A DNA stretch of 64,000 nt. It comes from UBA1672 sp963977495. Lineage in GTDB: Bacteria > Pseudomonadota > Alphaproteobacteria > Micavibrionales > Micavibrionaceae. The stretch is taken from positions 620,001 to 684,000 of the forward strand of contig CAXBOT010000001.1 of NCBI GenBank assembly GCA_963977495.1. Direction: 5' to 3'. Below, one piece after another: positions 1 to 9,088 of this stretch; the stretch's first letter is position 1; every line of letters begins with the position of its first letter. A program made the translations under genes and the position numbers. Below the pieces are notes generated by a model that saw only the letters and a list, made by a program, of their open reading frames with translations, ran no database searches and was not told where the DNA came from.

Positions 1-410
1 TTCGCGGGCATCACACTCAATAACGCGCAAAAGAGCAGGAGCATGTAATAGTGGTTCAGGTAATATTCTGGTGTGATGATAAATATATACGCCACGATAA
101 TAGTCGTTATCGGCATTGCCAGCCTGTAAAAAAGCCCAAGCGTGACGCAAAATGCTGCAAATGGCAGAAGGGCGGCGCAAAGATAAATCAGTGTCTCATC
201 AGGTTGCACCCAGTCAAAGCCGTAATAGCGTGCCCTGAAACCGTCCATGCTTTGTTGTGCACTAAAAATAAGGTAGGGGACATCCCGCATCATCAAAACA
301 CCGATGATTATGCGAAAAACGGCAAGGGATGCCCCATCTTGTATGACAAAAAGCCTGTTTTTAATGTCTTCACATTTATGCTTAAGCGATGATTTAGAGT
401 TTTCACACAT
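1..410 (-). CDS. HTTM / vitamin K-dependent carboxylase-like membrane protein, N-terminal part (cut by window edge)
   Basis: An open frame starts with ATG at 410 on the minus strand and runs off the window start, so only about 136 N-terminal residues are visible. After a polar N-terminus come hydrophobic stretches, a YYGFDWVQP-like segment, and YYLNHYYMLLLFCALLS followed by a break at the edge. This pattern (LAVFR-type first helix, YYGF-W-P loop, LNHYY helix) is what I know from HTTM-domain proteins, bacterial relatives of vitamin K-dependent gamma-carboxylase. They are multi-pass membrane proteins whose bacterial substrates are mostly unknown. The gene reads away from the GlcG-like gene, which ends at 452 on the same strand, so the two could be co-transcribed. 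The family call is moderate because the catalytic part is outside the window. Confidence 0.6.
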   Translation of the reverse strand, partial: MCENSKSSLKHKCEDIKNRLFVIQDGASLAVFRIIIGVLMMRDVPYLIFSAQQSMDGFRARYYGFDWVQPDETLIYLCAALLPFAAFCVTLGLFYRLAMPITTIIVAYIFIITPEYYLNHYYMLLLFCALLSVMPA

Positions 411-451
411 GTAAAATTCTTAGTCACAATCGCCCTTACAGGCAAGGTGTT

Positions 452-1216
452 TTATTCTGCAGCTTTGGCAATTGTGCTTGATTTAGGCAATGACGCTGCA
501 ACAGCCGCGACGCCTTCACCACATGCAGGGTGACCGAAGCCGCCGGCACTTTTACCATTTTCAATGTCGAAAATAATCTGGTCATTTTTATCGGCCGATA
601 CGCCGGCAGGAACAAAATCAAGATTAAGCGTGTGGCGTGCGCGCCATGCGATATTATGATCCGCGCAAGAAGTATCACCACTCACACCGACGGCACCAAT
701 AACTTTGCCTTCTTTGTTATATAGAGCCAAGCCACCGCCAAACACATTAACGCCGCCAATAAACTCGCCAACCAGCGGGTCTTTAACAGTTCCGAAGTTA
801 TCAAGATTGCCCGCTTTGTTATAAGCAACAGGAACATTAATCGGGTTACTGTCTTGCAAACCAAAGAGGCTGCCACCCGGTTGAACAGGTGAAAATAGAT
901 TCGCTGTTGATAATGCCAAACCATCAAGACTGAACGCATTGGCTGTGTTTGCCTTCTGCGCTGAAATCAAGCGACTGCCCGGCCATTGTGCGCCTGCATC
1001 TGTGCCAGTATAGACAACGGCACAAACACGCCCTGTGCGATCGACAACGCTTCCCCACATATCAAGGTTTAAGCCACCGTTGACTTGTAGCCTTGCTTTT
1101 GTCACGGCCTGTTTCAGAGCGGCATGATCGGGAAGTCCGGCACACGCGGTATCTGCCTTAGCTGCTGTAGGAAGGCATAGTAGTGAAATTGTTGCTAATA
1201 CGGGTAGAATGCGCAT
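452..1216 (-). CDS. Secreted GlcG/HbpS-family (haem-degrading domain) protein
   Basis: The product has 254 residues. A Sec signal peptide occupies about residues 1-21, with a likely AKA/DT cleavage. The rest matches the GlcG/HbpS (DUF336) fold: an N-terminal helix with ALKQAVTKA, a WGSVVDRTGRVCAV strand, and glycine-rich strands GGVNVFGGGLALY and GAVGVSGDTSCADHNIAW near the C-terminus. Members include the extracellular haem-binding sensor HbpS and GlcG of glycolate operons; many are uncharacterised. The signal peptide suggests a periplasmic or extracellular site. The start is supported by a strong AGGAG ribosome binding site 6 bases upstream. Neighbours give no pathway link, so haem binding is a family-level guess. 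Confidence 0.75.
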   Translation of the reverse strand: MRILPVLATISLLCLPTAAKADTACAGLPDHAALKQAVTKARLQVNGGLNLDMWGSVVDRTGRVCAVVYTGTDAGAQWPGSRLISAQKANTANAFSLDGLALSTANLFSPVQPGGSLFGLQDSNPINVPVAYNKAGNLDNFGTVKDPLVGEFIGGVNVFGGGLALYNKEGKVIGAVGVSGDTSCADHNIAWRARHTLNLDFVPAGVSADKNDQIIFDIENGKSAGGFGHPACGEGVAAVAASLPKSSTIAKAAE

Positions 1217-1327
1217 GTGGTTCTCCTAGATATATGATGTGTCGTGATTAAAAATTCGGCTTAGTTATAACATTTTCATGACACAAAACCAGTAGGTATG
1301 TCATCGATATACGTTTATAAATCATTC

Positions 1328-1356
1328 TTGCACGTTATAGTAATCCATCATAAAAA
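1328..1356 (+). promoter_or_regulatory. Possible sigma70 promoter for mntP
   Basis: TTGCAC and TAAAAA are separated by 17 bases, ending 27 bases before the mntP start. Only a visual consensus match. Confidence 0.3.
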
Positions 1357-1383
1357 GGTTCTACATCTTTCGAAGGGTTTTCC

Positions 1384-1953
1384 ATGAGTGTTATGTCGTC
1401 GGGTATTCTTGCATTCAGTATGTCTACCGATGCCTTTGCTGTATCGCTAGGGAAGGGCGCGGTCATACGCTCTCCGCGCATTCGCGATGCCCTTAGGATT
1501 GCCACGGTCTTTGGCACAGTCGAAATGGTTGCCCCCATTCTCGGCTGGCTTGCGGGATTATTTGCCAGCAGCATCATTAAAGATGTCGATCATTGGATCG
1601 CCTTCGTTATCTTATGCACAATCGGCATAACTTTTATCTATGGCAGTTTTTCTGATGAGACGGAAGACGAAGAAAAAGCCAGAAAACCACACAGTTTAGG
1701 CGTTTTGTTTCTGACGGCGATTGCGACCAGCATTGATGCTTTTGCGATCGGCTTGAGCCTGGCTTTCGTTGGGCATAACATCTTAATGGCCGCCGTTTCA
1801 ATCGGGCTTGCTACATTTTTAATGGTCACAATCGGCATTATGGCAGGGCAATTTATTGGGAAGAAAATAGGGCGCTATGCGGAGCGTTTGGGCGGCTTGG
1901 GCTTGATCTTTATTGGCACCAAAATCCTTCTAGAGCATCTATATATTATCTAA
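1384..1953 (+). CDS. mntP: Manganese efflux pump MntP
   Basis: The product has 189 residues and six hydrophobic segments, the usual MntP length. Both halves carry the family's repeated motif: STDAFAVSLGKG near the N-terminus and SIDAFAIGLSLAF near residue 120. Their aspartates correspond to the essential acidic residues of E. coli MntP. The protein exports Mn(II) across the inner membrane. The loop between the halves is acidic (DETEDEEK). The last 15 bases overlap the end of the convergent methyltransferase gene. I looked for a yybP-ykoY-like Mn riboswitch in the 167-base leader and did not see one. Confidence 0.9.
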   Translation: MSVMSSGILAFSMSTDAFAVSLGKGAVIRSPRIRDALRIATVFGTVEMVAPILGWLAGLFASSIIKDVDHWIAFVILCTIGITFIYGSFSDETEDEEKARKPHSLGVLFLTAIATSIDAFAIGLSLAFVGHNILMAAVSIGLATFLMVTIGIMAGQFIGKKIGRYAERLGGLGLIFIGTKILLEHLYII

Positions 1954-3603
1954 ACGCAGCTTTTTGAATTGTCCGTTGATTTCTTTTATTCCTAAATACG
2001 CATAGAGCGCTTGCTCTGTCGGTTGTTTGTCGCTGTCGAAATACTCAGTAAAGATCGGCAGAGTTTCAATGTCAGAGCGTAGAATTTTATGTGTTCTGAA
2101 TATTTTACCGAACAACCAGTTCATCAATTTAGTATTGAGTAAAAATGTCAAATTTTGTGCTGATAGTCCTGCGCCTTTATCCAGCACCAAAAAATTCGCA
2201 CTATTTAATACAAAGCGCTGTTGATCATCATAAGAAAACACAAGATTTGAGCTTATAAAGCGGTAGACGATTTTTTCCGGTGCTTCATATAATGCGATGG
2301 GGGCGACTTGCTGGTATTTTGAGAAATCCTTTGGGATAAAATGCGAGGGCGGATTAAACCCGCTTTTGTGTATGTCTGATCCTTTAAACACGGGAATGCA
2401 GTCTGATGTTCTGTCTTTGCCGACATATTTTTTATTATTGCCCGTCACAATGCCCAACCCCCATTGTGCTTTATCCTTCAGCGTCGTGTGAGGGTGGCTA
2501 AATATATGCTTTATCAACGCGGCATCTTCGCTTGATGTATGAAAATTATAGATACAATTAGGGTTGTTCGAAAATTCACTTTGGCTGCGCTTATATATAT
2601 TATCATCGAATTTACAGGTTACAGATACTGGCGGCGGCTGCGCGTTATTTAACTTTAAAACAATAGACTGAGCGCGTGTTTGCAGTCCTTTAAATGGTTT
2701 TTTATGATCCGCCAGATATAAAATATTATTGTTCAAAAGCTGCGCTCGTACGGATTTATAAGCCGCCACATTAAAAAACGCATCAGGAAGCAAAAGTCCT
2801 AAATAGCCATCCGCGTTAAGCACTCTCAAACACGCCATTGAGAAAATGGCCGAGGAATCAATTTTCGTTCCATTGTTGAAAGCATCTGCATATTTTTGCT
2901 TTAAGCGCGGCGCGTATTTTTTCCCCCATGGCGGGTTAGTAAAGACCAAATCATATGTCTTGCTTGGTGAGCTTTGGATCATTCTTTCTAAAAAATCATC
3001 CACCTTGATATTATTTCCCTTAAAGCTGGTTGCTTTGAAAATTCTGGATTTTGCGATTTCTACGGCTGTTTTATCTGTATCAAACCCGTAAATATTTTCA
3101 GGCTTAATGCCTTTTTCTAACGCCGCCATAAGGAAACTGCCTGCGCCGCAGCACGGGTCACAAAATGTTGTATCCTCTGTGATAGGATCGACACACGATA
3201 GCAATTCAGATGCGATGGAAGAGGGGGTATAAAAAATACCCTCCGCATTTTTATGAGCATCGCCTAATTGACCTTCATAATCTGATGAGAGGTCGCCACC
3301 ATTTATGCGCGCCGCCCCTTGATAAACATCGTTAATCCGCCTTTGAATCTCAGCGTAAATTTTTTGATGATTTGTTGCATCAAGCTGTAGCTTATTGGCG
3401 CGTTTATTAAGCTTCTCTTTGCCAACCACGGTATCTTTAAAAACCTTATAACTCCGCGCGCAAATGTCATTAGCATTTATTTGTTTTAGCGCGCCTGTCT
3501 TTACCCAGTTTTTAATCGTGGCCTCGCTTACTTTTAAGTCCTCAGCAATGTCCTGAAAGCTAAGCGTGAGTTGATTATTCAAGGATGGCAATGGTTGTTG
3601 CAT
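1939..3603 (-). CDS. Orphan N6-adenine DNA methyltransferase with N-terminal HTH and TaqI-like specificity region
   Basis: The product has 554 residues. Residues about 13-45 look like a MerR/excisionase-type helix-turn-helix. The methylase core follows: GIFYTP near 122, AdoMet motif DPCCGAGSF at 149-157, and catalytic NPPW at 223-226, the class gamma order of TaqI/Eco57I-type enzymes. The C-terminal half has features of the TaqI-like target-recognition domain, ending in NTKLMNWLFGKIF and a LPIF motif. No PD-(D/E)xK nuclease motif is visible in the protein and no nuclease gene adjoins it, so it looks like an orphan or regulatory methyltransferase. The target sequence cannot be read from the gene. 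An AAAGG-type ribosome binding site precedes the ATG. Confidence 0.8.
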   Translation of the reverse strand: MQQPLPSLNNQLTLSFQDIAEDLKVSEATIKNWVKTGALKQINANDICARSYKVFKDTVVGKEKLNKRANKLQLDATNHQKIYAEIQRRINDVYQGAARINGGDLSSDYEGQLGDAHKNAEGIFYTPSSIASELLSCVDPITEDTTFCDPCCGAGSFLMAALEKGIKPENIYGFDTDKTAVEIAKSRIFKATSFKGNNIKVDDFLERMIQSSPSKTYDLVFTNPPWGKKYAPRLKQKYADAFNNGTKIDSSAIFSMACLRVLNADGYLGLLLPDAFFNVAAYKSVRAQLLNNNILYLADHKKPFKGLQTRAQSIVLKLNNAQPPPVSVTCKFDDNIYKRSQSEFSNNPNCIYNFHTSSEDAALIKHIFSHPHTTLKDKAQWGLGIVTGNNKKYVGKDRTSDCIPVFKGSDIHKSGFNPPSHFIPKDFSKYQQVAPIALYEAPEKIVYRFISSNLVFSYDDQQRFVLNSANFLVLDKGAGLSAQNLTFLLNTKLMNWLFGKIFRTHKILRSDIETLPIFTEYFDSDKQPTEQALYAYLGIKEINGQFKKLRLDNI

Positions 3604-3758
3604 GGTTGCAAACCCTTTCAGATCAATAACACCATAAAGCCACGTTTAAGCAAAGCCAAACCTACGCAAAACATGCGAAAAAATTAAAATTGAATATCAC
3701 TTCCCCGAACGCGGCAAAGCCTTTAACATAAAAACAATTAGCAAAGGATCCCAATACT

Positions 3759-5693
3759 ATGTCAGAGCCAAGAGACATTGTAGATCTTGTGATCAGAGAT
3801 GAAACTCTGGAGCACGAACGGCGCACCATTATGACCCCACCGCAAATTGCAGAATTGACACGCGGCGGCTTTAACATTGCACTGGTGCGCTGGCCTGAAC
3901 GTTGTTTTTCCGATTCTGAATATATAACTGCCGTAGAGAATAGCGGAAACCCTCAAAATTTTCATTTATTGGATCATGATGAATGGAAAACCATGCCTGA
4001 ATGCGCGAATAGCATCATTCTTGGTGTAAAGGAAATCCCGCGCGTTCCCCCTGGGACAACCGATTTTCATTTAACCCATACCTACATTCATTTCGATCAT
4101 TCATATAAGGGACAATTTGGCTCGGCGGAACGTCTTTCGCGCTTTGCTTTTGGCAAGTTATTTAACGAAGATGAGCCGCAGCAATCTATATTGCTCGACC
4201 ATGAATACAGCACAGATGAAGACGGGAAAAGAACGCATGCATTCGGTAAAAGCGCAGGTTATGCCACAGCGGCTATGAGCGTATTGACATGGGCGCAGCA
4301 GGTGAATGGCACAGAGAAAAAATTAGAACAGCATGCCTATAGCCGTAAAGTTGATTTTTTCGAGCGTTACGCCGAGGAAATCAGCAATGCCATCCATAAG
4401 AACGGCGCACCGCCTGAGGCGCTAATACTAGGCAGTATGAGAGGGCGCTCTGCAAACGGTGTTCTGAAGCTCCTGCATGACTTAAACGAATATTTGCCTC
4501 CCGAACGTAACATTAAGTTCGATATATGGGATCGCGCAGAAACCTCTGCGCGCATGACAGAAGATAGCGGCTTAGCGGGCATTGAAAAATTTGATCTGGT
4601 TTTAAACTGCACCTATACCGAAACGCCCTGTCCACCTTTTGCCAATGACGCCACCTTGCAACGCAGAGGCGATCAATTGCAGATTTATGGTGATGTCACA
4701 TGCGACACAACCCCCGATAAAAACAGGCTACGTTTCTCGAAATATCAAACATCCGATTTTGACGCACCAGCAATAGAAGTGGGCGACAATGTTTTTGCGA
4801 TTACGGTTGATCACTCCCCATCACTTTTTCCAAAAGAAGCAACATTAGACATTGCCCGCCAAGCTTTCCCACATATCAAAAACTTGCTGCACTACAGACG
4901 CATTCAAATGGATGTACCTTTAGACTCTCCGTGGGCGCGGGCGACGGAGGCATTTGAGGACAATATGCTGATGCCGATCCACGCATACAGCCTTGGCACG
5001 GCCCTTGTGGATGACGATGATGTGTATCTAACATCGATGTCACCGGAAGAACGCCAAGAGTATCTTAACGATGTAACAGATGAAATTGAACGAAACATAA
5101 AACTATGTCTGGGTGAGTTGCATGAACTTAAACCCAAAGAGCAGAACGCATTTTTATATCATTTTGCCATGGGTATGTTACGCGCCCATGGATTTGTTGA
5201 TATGGCGCACGTCAATGCCGATGAACATCTTGATACCCAACGCGGCAATATTACAGATGACATAGAAGCACTAGAAGCGGAGCTTTCGGAAAGATTTGAT
5301 ATGGGCACTCTGGTGAGCGCACCAGAGGTTCTAAAACTACAAGAACTTTCCCTAAAGCTGCATACAGCGTTTGCGTATGAAGATGTACTCAATGGTTTAG
5401 AATTACCACCGATAGAGCAAGCGGCAGAATATATGATCGATGAAAAGATGCCTGAAAAATTTCACATGTTTTTACAATATGTTGCCTCGGCAAAAGAGCT
5501 TTGCGCGCAAGGGCTCTATGATGAAGATCAAAGAATGGGGATTTTAGAGCACTATAATCGGGCAAAGATGACATTACAGGAACAAGCACACTTGCCTGTC
5601 TGGTTTTATGAAAGCATGGAAGATACGATATTTGGGAATTTCACAGACAAACATAGTCATGAAATTCCGGCGCATAACGAATTTGATATTTAA
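3759..5693 (+). CDS. LYS1-type saccharopine dehydrogenase with a ~260-residue C-terminal extension
   Basis: The product has 644 residues. Residues 1 to about 385 follow fungal saccharopine dehydrogenase (NAD+, L-lysine-forming; LYS1) closely. It has the AlaDH/PNT-type N-terminal domain, GVKEIP with K91 and FDHSYK with H114 matching the yeast catalytic K77 and H96, then HAFGKSAGYA, DVTCDTTP and ITVDHSPSLFPKEA. The expected reaction is reversible conversion of saccharopine and NAD+ to lysine and 2-oxoglutarate. Fungal LYS1 ends at about 370 residues; the remaining 260 residues here are acidic, mostly helical and unlike anything I recognise. It stands alone, convergent with a response regulator, so whether it serves lysine synthesis, degradation or another opine-like substrate is open. 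Confidence 0.7.
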   Translation: MSEPRDIVDLVIRDETLEHERRTIMTPPQIAELTRGGFNIALVRWPERCFSDSEYITAVENSGNPQNFHLLDHDEWKTMPECANSIILGVKEIPRVPPGTTDFHLTHTYIHFDHSYKGQFGSAERLSRFAFGKLFNEDEPQQSILLDHEYSTDEDGKRTHAFGKSAGYATAAMSVLTWAQQVNGTEKKLEQHAYSRKVDFFERYAEEISNAIHKNGAPPEALILGSMRGRSANGVLKLLHDLNEYLPPERNIKFDIWDRAETSARMTEDSGLAGIEKFDLVLNCTYTETPCPPFANDATLQRRGDQLQIYGDVTCDTTPDKNRLRFSKYQTSDFDAPAIEVGDNVFAITVDHSPSLFPKEATLDIARQAFPHIKNLLHYRRIQMDVPLDSPWARATEAFEDNMLMPIHAYSLGTALVDDDDVYLTSMSPEERQEYLNDVTDEIERNIKLCLGELHELKPKEQNAFLYHFAMGMLRAHGFVDMAHVNADEHLDTQRGNITDDIEALEAELSERFDMGTLVSAPEVLKLQELSLKLHTAFAYEDVLNGLELPPIEQAAEYMIDEKMPEKFHMFLQYVASAKELCAQGLYDEDQRMGILEHYNRAKMTLQEQAHLPVWFYESMEDTIFGNFTDKHSHEIPAHNEFDI

Positions 5694-5704
5694 AAAGTTA
5701 CTGT

Positions 5705-6106
5705 TTAAATATCCATGCTTTTCTTCCAAAAATTGACGATAGATGTAAGGATTGTATTGATTTTATGCTGGTCTAACGGCTTAGACAGGCAGGTGATGGC
5801 ATCAAGCTTAAATGACCCGGCATAATCCTCTCTTTCTTGAGAGTTTGTTAAAATTGCAATTGGTATTTTACTAAGCTCGGGATCATCTTGTACAACGCGC
5901 AAAAACTCATGACCATCCATTTTAGGCATATTAAAATCGGAAATAATAAAATCAAATCTAGGCTTATCTTCTTTCTTTAGAAGCTCCAGCGCCTTCTCAC
6001 CATCATGAACCACATGCACCTCATTCTCAAAAAGAGCGTCAGACAAAGCCTTTTTGATTAGGAATATGTCGCCATCATCGTCTTCTAATAATAGTATGTT
6101 GATCAT
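5705..6106 (-). CDS. Single-domain response regulator (Rcp1-like)
   Basis: The product has 133 residues, a receiver domain with no output domain. The acidic pocket is EDDDGD near residues 8-13, the phospho-acceptor is D57 in IISDFNMPKMDG, the conserved threonine is in AILTN, and the lysine is in CLSKP. The long insertion-rich start and the FLIKKAL helix resemble Rcp1, the partner of cyanobacterial phytochrome kinases. It lies 14 bases behind the histidine kinase gene on the same strand, so it is the likely phosphoryl acceptor of that kinase. It must signal by protein-protein contact or act as a phosphate sink. Confidence 0.9.
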   Translation of the reverse strand: MINILLLEDDDGDIFLIKKALSDALFENEVHVVHDGEKALELLKKEDKPRFDFIISDFNMPKMDGHEFLRVVQDDPELSKIPIAILTNSQEREDYAGSFKLDAITCLSKPLDQHKINTILTSIVNFWKKSMDI

Positions 6107-6120
6107 TATATATCTCTCTC

Positions 6121-8877
6121 CTATGAGTTTTTAATTACACTCTTTTTGACGGGGACGGTGAAAAAGAATGTTGAACCTATATCAGGTTTTGACGTCATCC
6201 AAATTTTACCGCCATATCGCTCCACTATCTTTTGGCAAAGCGAAAGTCCGATTCCCGTTCCCGGAATATCTTCTTTCCTGTGCAGACGCTGAAACATTTC
6301 AAATATACGCTCGGAATATTTTTCATCCATACCCATGCCGTTATCTTGCACAGAAAATTCCCAAAATTCGCTTAATTTTTTTGCAGAAATAACAATTTCA
6401 GGTGCCTGTTTACTGCGATATTTTATAGCATTGCTGATAAGATTTTGAAAAAGTTGTGTCAACATCACCTTATCGTAATACACTTTAGGTAAATTTTCAG
6501 CAGTAATTTTTGCCTCATTTTCTGCAATTTTGTAACTCAGATTATCAATCGCCAGAGTTAAAACTTCAGCGGAGTCAAGTTTCTGAATGTCAGCCTCTGA
6601 TTTCGTAAGTGTGGAATATTGCAACAACCCCTTAATCAACGCCTGCATACGTTCCGCACCACTTGTAACAAAGTCCATGTACAACCTTGCATCATCATCC
6701 AGTTGTATGCCCAGATGGTTGTCCAATTGGTCAATAAAGCTGGTTATTTTACGCAAAGGCTCCTGCAAATCATGCGATGCTATATGCGCAAAACGCTCTA
6801 GTTCTGTGTTCGAACGTTCCAATTCCACATTGGATTTTAGGATCTGTTCCTGCGCTTTTTTAGCATCCGTAATATCCCGTGAAATACCTAAAATAAACGT
6901 CTCGCCTTTTGTATTTTCAAAGCGTACCTTTTTCGTAAATAAAACTCTTTTATCACCGTTTGGAAAAGTAATTTCTTCTTCTGCTTCTGAAGAGCCTTCA
7001 TCAAAAGCTTTACGGTCATTGACTAAAAATTCATCGGCGTCTTTCTTTTCATAGCTTTCAAGCGTCGTCGTTCCTAAGACAGTTTTCCTTACATCTTCGG
7101 GATAAAGGCTGAGGAAAGAATTATTGGCTTCTACTATTCTGAATTCTGCATCTTTGACAAAGATGAAATCGGGAATGTTATTTGCGACCAGTATTTTGAA
7201 GTCTGAAGCGGTTTTCAGTTCTTTTGTCTGCTCTCGAACACGCTCTGCAATGATATCCCTGCTGTTCACAAGACGCATCAAAGTAAAGTATATAAACAGG
7301 GCAAATGTCAGTCCGAACATAAGAATAACGCCACCAAGATAATTATTTGACGGGGTTTGATAATGATCGTTCGCACGCCAGAGTATTGTCCACGCTCTGC
7401 CTGCAAACTTTAACTGCGTTTCGCCATATAGTAAGTCGGATTTTGCCGCGCGCGTTACATCTTCATCATTGGAATAAATGAGTGATTCAGTGCTTATTTC
7501 TGTACCGTCATAAACACTAAAATCCAATTCGTTATTGTTGATTTTGTTCAGGCCACTTAAAAAATTTGATCCTATAAAGGGAGCATAAACCCAGCCTTGT
7601 ATATGTTTTCGTCGTTCCTCTATTGTGGGCGGGGTATGCTTAAGATCATAGACAGGGATCAGATACAAAAATCCAGCCTGCTTTTTTTGATCCTGCACCA
7701 GAAGGATTTTTTCCGTGAGGGCAGGCATGCCTGAATCCCGTGCACGCTCTGCCGCTTCACGTCTGTTCTTTTCAAAACCAATATCAAGACCGATAGCCGC
7801 AGCATTCCGTTTTGATGGTTCAATAAATTTGATTATAAATTTATCAGGATATTCCGTTTCAGGATGATTTTTAAAATTCGGTGCTTGGTCGGCACGTGTG
7901 CGTTTTAAATAAGCCGTAAGGTCTTTGTCCCAGACGTAATCAATATAACCAACCCCATTAATGCCGGGCAGGGTTTCCTCAATTTGCAATGCCTCCACAT
8001 ATCTTTTCCATTCGCCTCTTTCTACAGACAAAGAAGCATAATAAAGCCCCAACCCCCCGCGTAACGCTTCTTCATATAAAATATAGCGATCTTTTAAAAC
8101 GTCTTGAGTATCCGTAACCACTTCGTTGAAATGCTCCTGATTACGGGCGCTCATGGATTCTTCAACGGTGTACCAAGAGAATAAGGAAAGAACAGCAACA
8201 ATTGTGGCAATAGAAAAAGGTGCCAAATTCCAAAAATCGTACGTTTTATCTTCATTTTTGAGAAGGCTAAACGTCATAAACCCAACACTCAAAATAACAA
8301 AGCCAGACGCCGTATGCAAAGCCATACGAGTCAAATTCCCCCAACCGTAAACGCCTTCTGTATTAAGCATATATCCAAGCAAAGTAATTGCAGCCATCGC
8401 AAAGATTGTGATTGAAAGACTAAAGATAAGGGCGCGTTTAAATCCTGAAAGCATCAAAACAAGCCCCGACAATGTAAAACACAAGGCCGTATTCGGTGCC
8501 ATGCGCCCGGGGTGAGATGTTTTGGTTGTGATTTCCGGCTCAATAAATAGTCGGTCTATTCCTAAATCAAAGCCAGCCATATATTGCAATATCGTCAAAA
8601 TACCGATCAAGAATGTTAAGCCGCCCAAAAACCCGCCCAACTGCCTGCGTTCTCTTACAATTTCTAATAACCCTGCGCCCGACAAAAGAAACCCAAGCGC
8701 AGTATTATATTGCATCGGCGCCATAGTGGGGAAAACTTGAATCAGCGCAGAGCTGCCGATATGCCAACCCAGCATAACCGTCAGACCCAAAGCAATTGAA
8801 AGTAGGGCGAGGGCGTTGATGACATAGGTGTTTTTATTTGCTTTAAAAAGATCAGAAGATATCTTTTCATTACTCAT
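6121..8877 (-). CDS. Membrane CHASE-PAS hybrid sensor histidine kinase
   Basis: The kinase has a multi-pass N-terminal membrane region of about six or more helices. A periplasmic CHASE domain follows (NAAAIGLDIGFEKNRREA, then GFLYLIPVY), then another membrane helix and a short linker. Next come a PAS domain (NIPDFIFVKDAEFRIVEANN), a HisKA domain with the H-box HDLQEPLR, and an HATPase domain with GTGIGLSLCQKI. The kinase core is of the phytochrome-like class that pairs with Rcp1-type regulators, matching the next gene. I chose ATG at 8877 (918 residues), which has GAAGGG 10 bases upstream. The frame can be extended to an ATG at 8961 (946 residues), which lacks a ribosome binding site. The signal sensed is unknown; CHASE domains bind small extracellular ligands. 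Confidence 0.88.
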   Translation of the reverse strand: MSNEKISSDLFKANKNTYVINALALLSIALGLTVMLGWHIGSSALIQVFPTMAPMQYNTALGFLLSGAGLLEIVRERRQLGGFLGGLTFLIGILTILQYMAGFDLGIDRLFIEPEITTKTSHPGRMAPNTALCFTLSGLVLMLSGFKRALIFSLSITIFAMAAITLLGYMLNTEGVYGWGNLTRMALHTASGFVILSVGFMTFSLLKNEDKTYDFWNLAPFSIATIVAVLSLFSWYTVEESMSARNQEHFNEVVTDTQDVLKDRYILYEEALRGGLGLYYASLSVERGEWKRYVEALQIEETLPGINGVGYIDYVWDKDLTAYLKRTRADQAPNFKNHPETEYPDKFIIKFIEPSKRNAAAIGLDIGFEKNRREAAERARDSGMPALTEKILLVQDQKKQAGFLYLIPVYDLKHTPPTIEERRKHIQGWVYAPFIGSNFLSGLNKINNNELDFSVYDGTEISTESLIYSNDEDVTRAAKSDLLYGETQLKFAGRAWTILWRANDHYQTPSNNYLGGVILMFGLTFALFIYFTLMRLVNSRDIIAERVREQTKELKTASDFKILVANNIPDFIFVKDAEFRIVEANNSFLSLYPEDVRKTVLGTTTLESYEKKDADEFLVNDRKAFDEGSSEAEEEITFPNGDKRVLFTKKVRFENTKGETFILGISRDITDAKKAQEQILKSNVELERSNTELERFAHIASHDLQEPLRKITSFIDQLDNHLGIQLDDDARLYMDFVTSGAERMQALIKGLLQYSTLTKSEADIQKLDSAEVLTLAIDNLSYKIAENEAKITAENLPKVYYDKVMLTQLFQNLISNAIKYRSKQAPEIVISAKKLSEFWEFSVQDNGMGMDEKYSERIFEMFQRLHRKEDIPGTGIGLSLCQKIVERYGGKIWMTSKPDIGSTFFFTVPVKKSVIKNS

Positions 8878-9088
8878 CTCATAAAAACCCTTCATTTGAG
8901 CATAAATATATAAGGGCAGAGAAACGCGCCTTGTACGATAATTTTGCAATTGATTCTGCATATCTGAAGTACAGATGCAGACAACTGCGCAAAATTATGC
9001 CACACGCTACGGTTTATTTCCATGATGATGCAAAGGGAGGCTGGCACTAAGGCGGTATAAAATCATAGCTGTGAGCTAAAAAATAATA

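Noticed and set aside
51..392. Plus-strand 113-residue reading frame
   Set aside because: It is antisense to the HTTM-like gene, which has a coherent membrane-protein sequence; the plus-strand translation has no plausible fold or ribosome binding site.
1217..1383. Mn-sensing yybP-ykoY riboswitch before mntP
   Set aside because: The leader lacks the conserved GGGGAGTA and CGCGG-like elements and has no clear terminator or sequestering hairpin.
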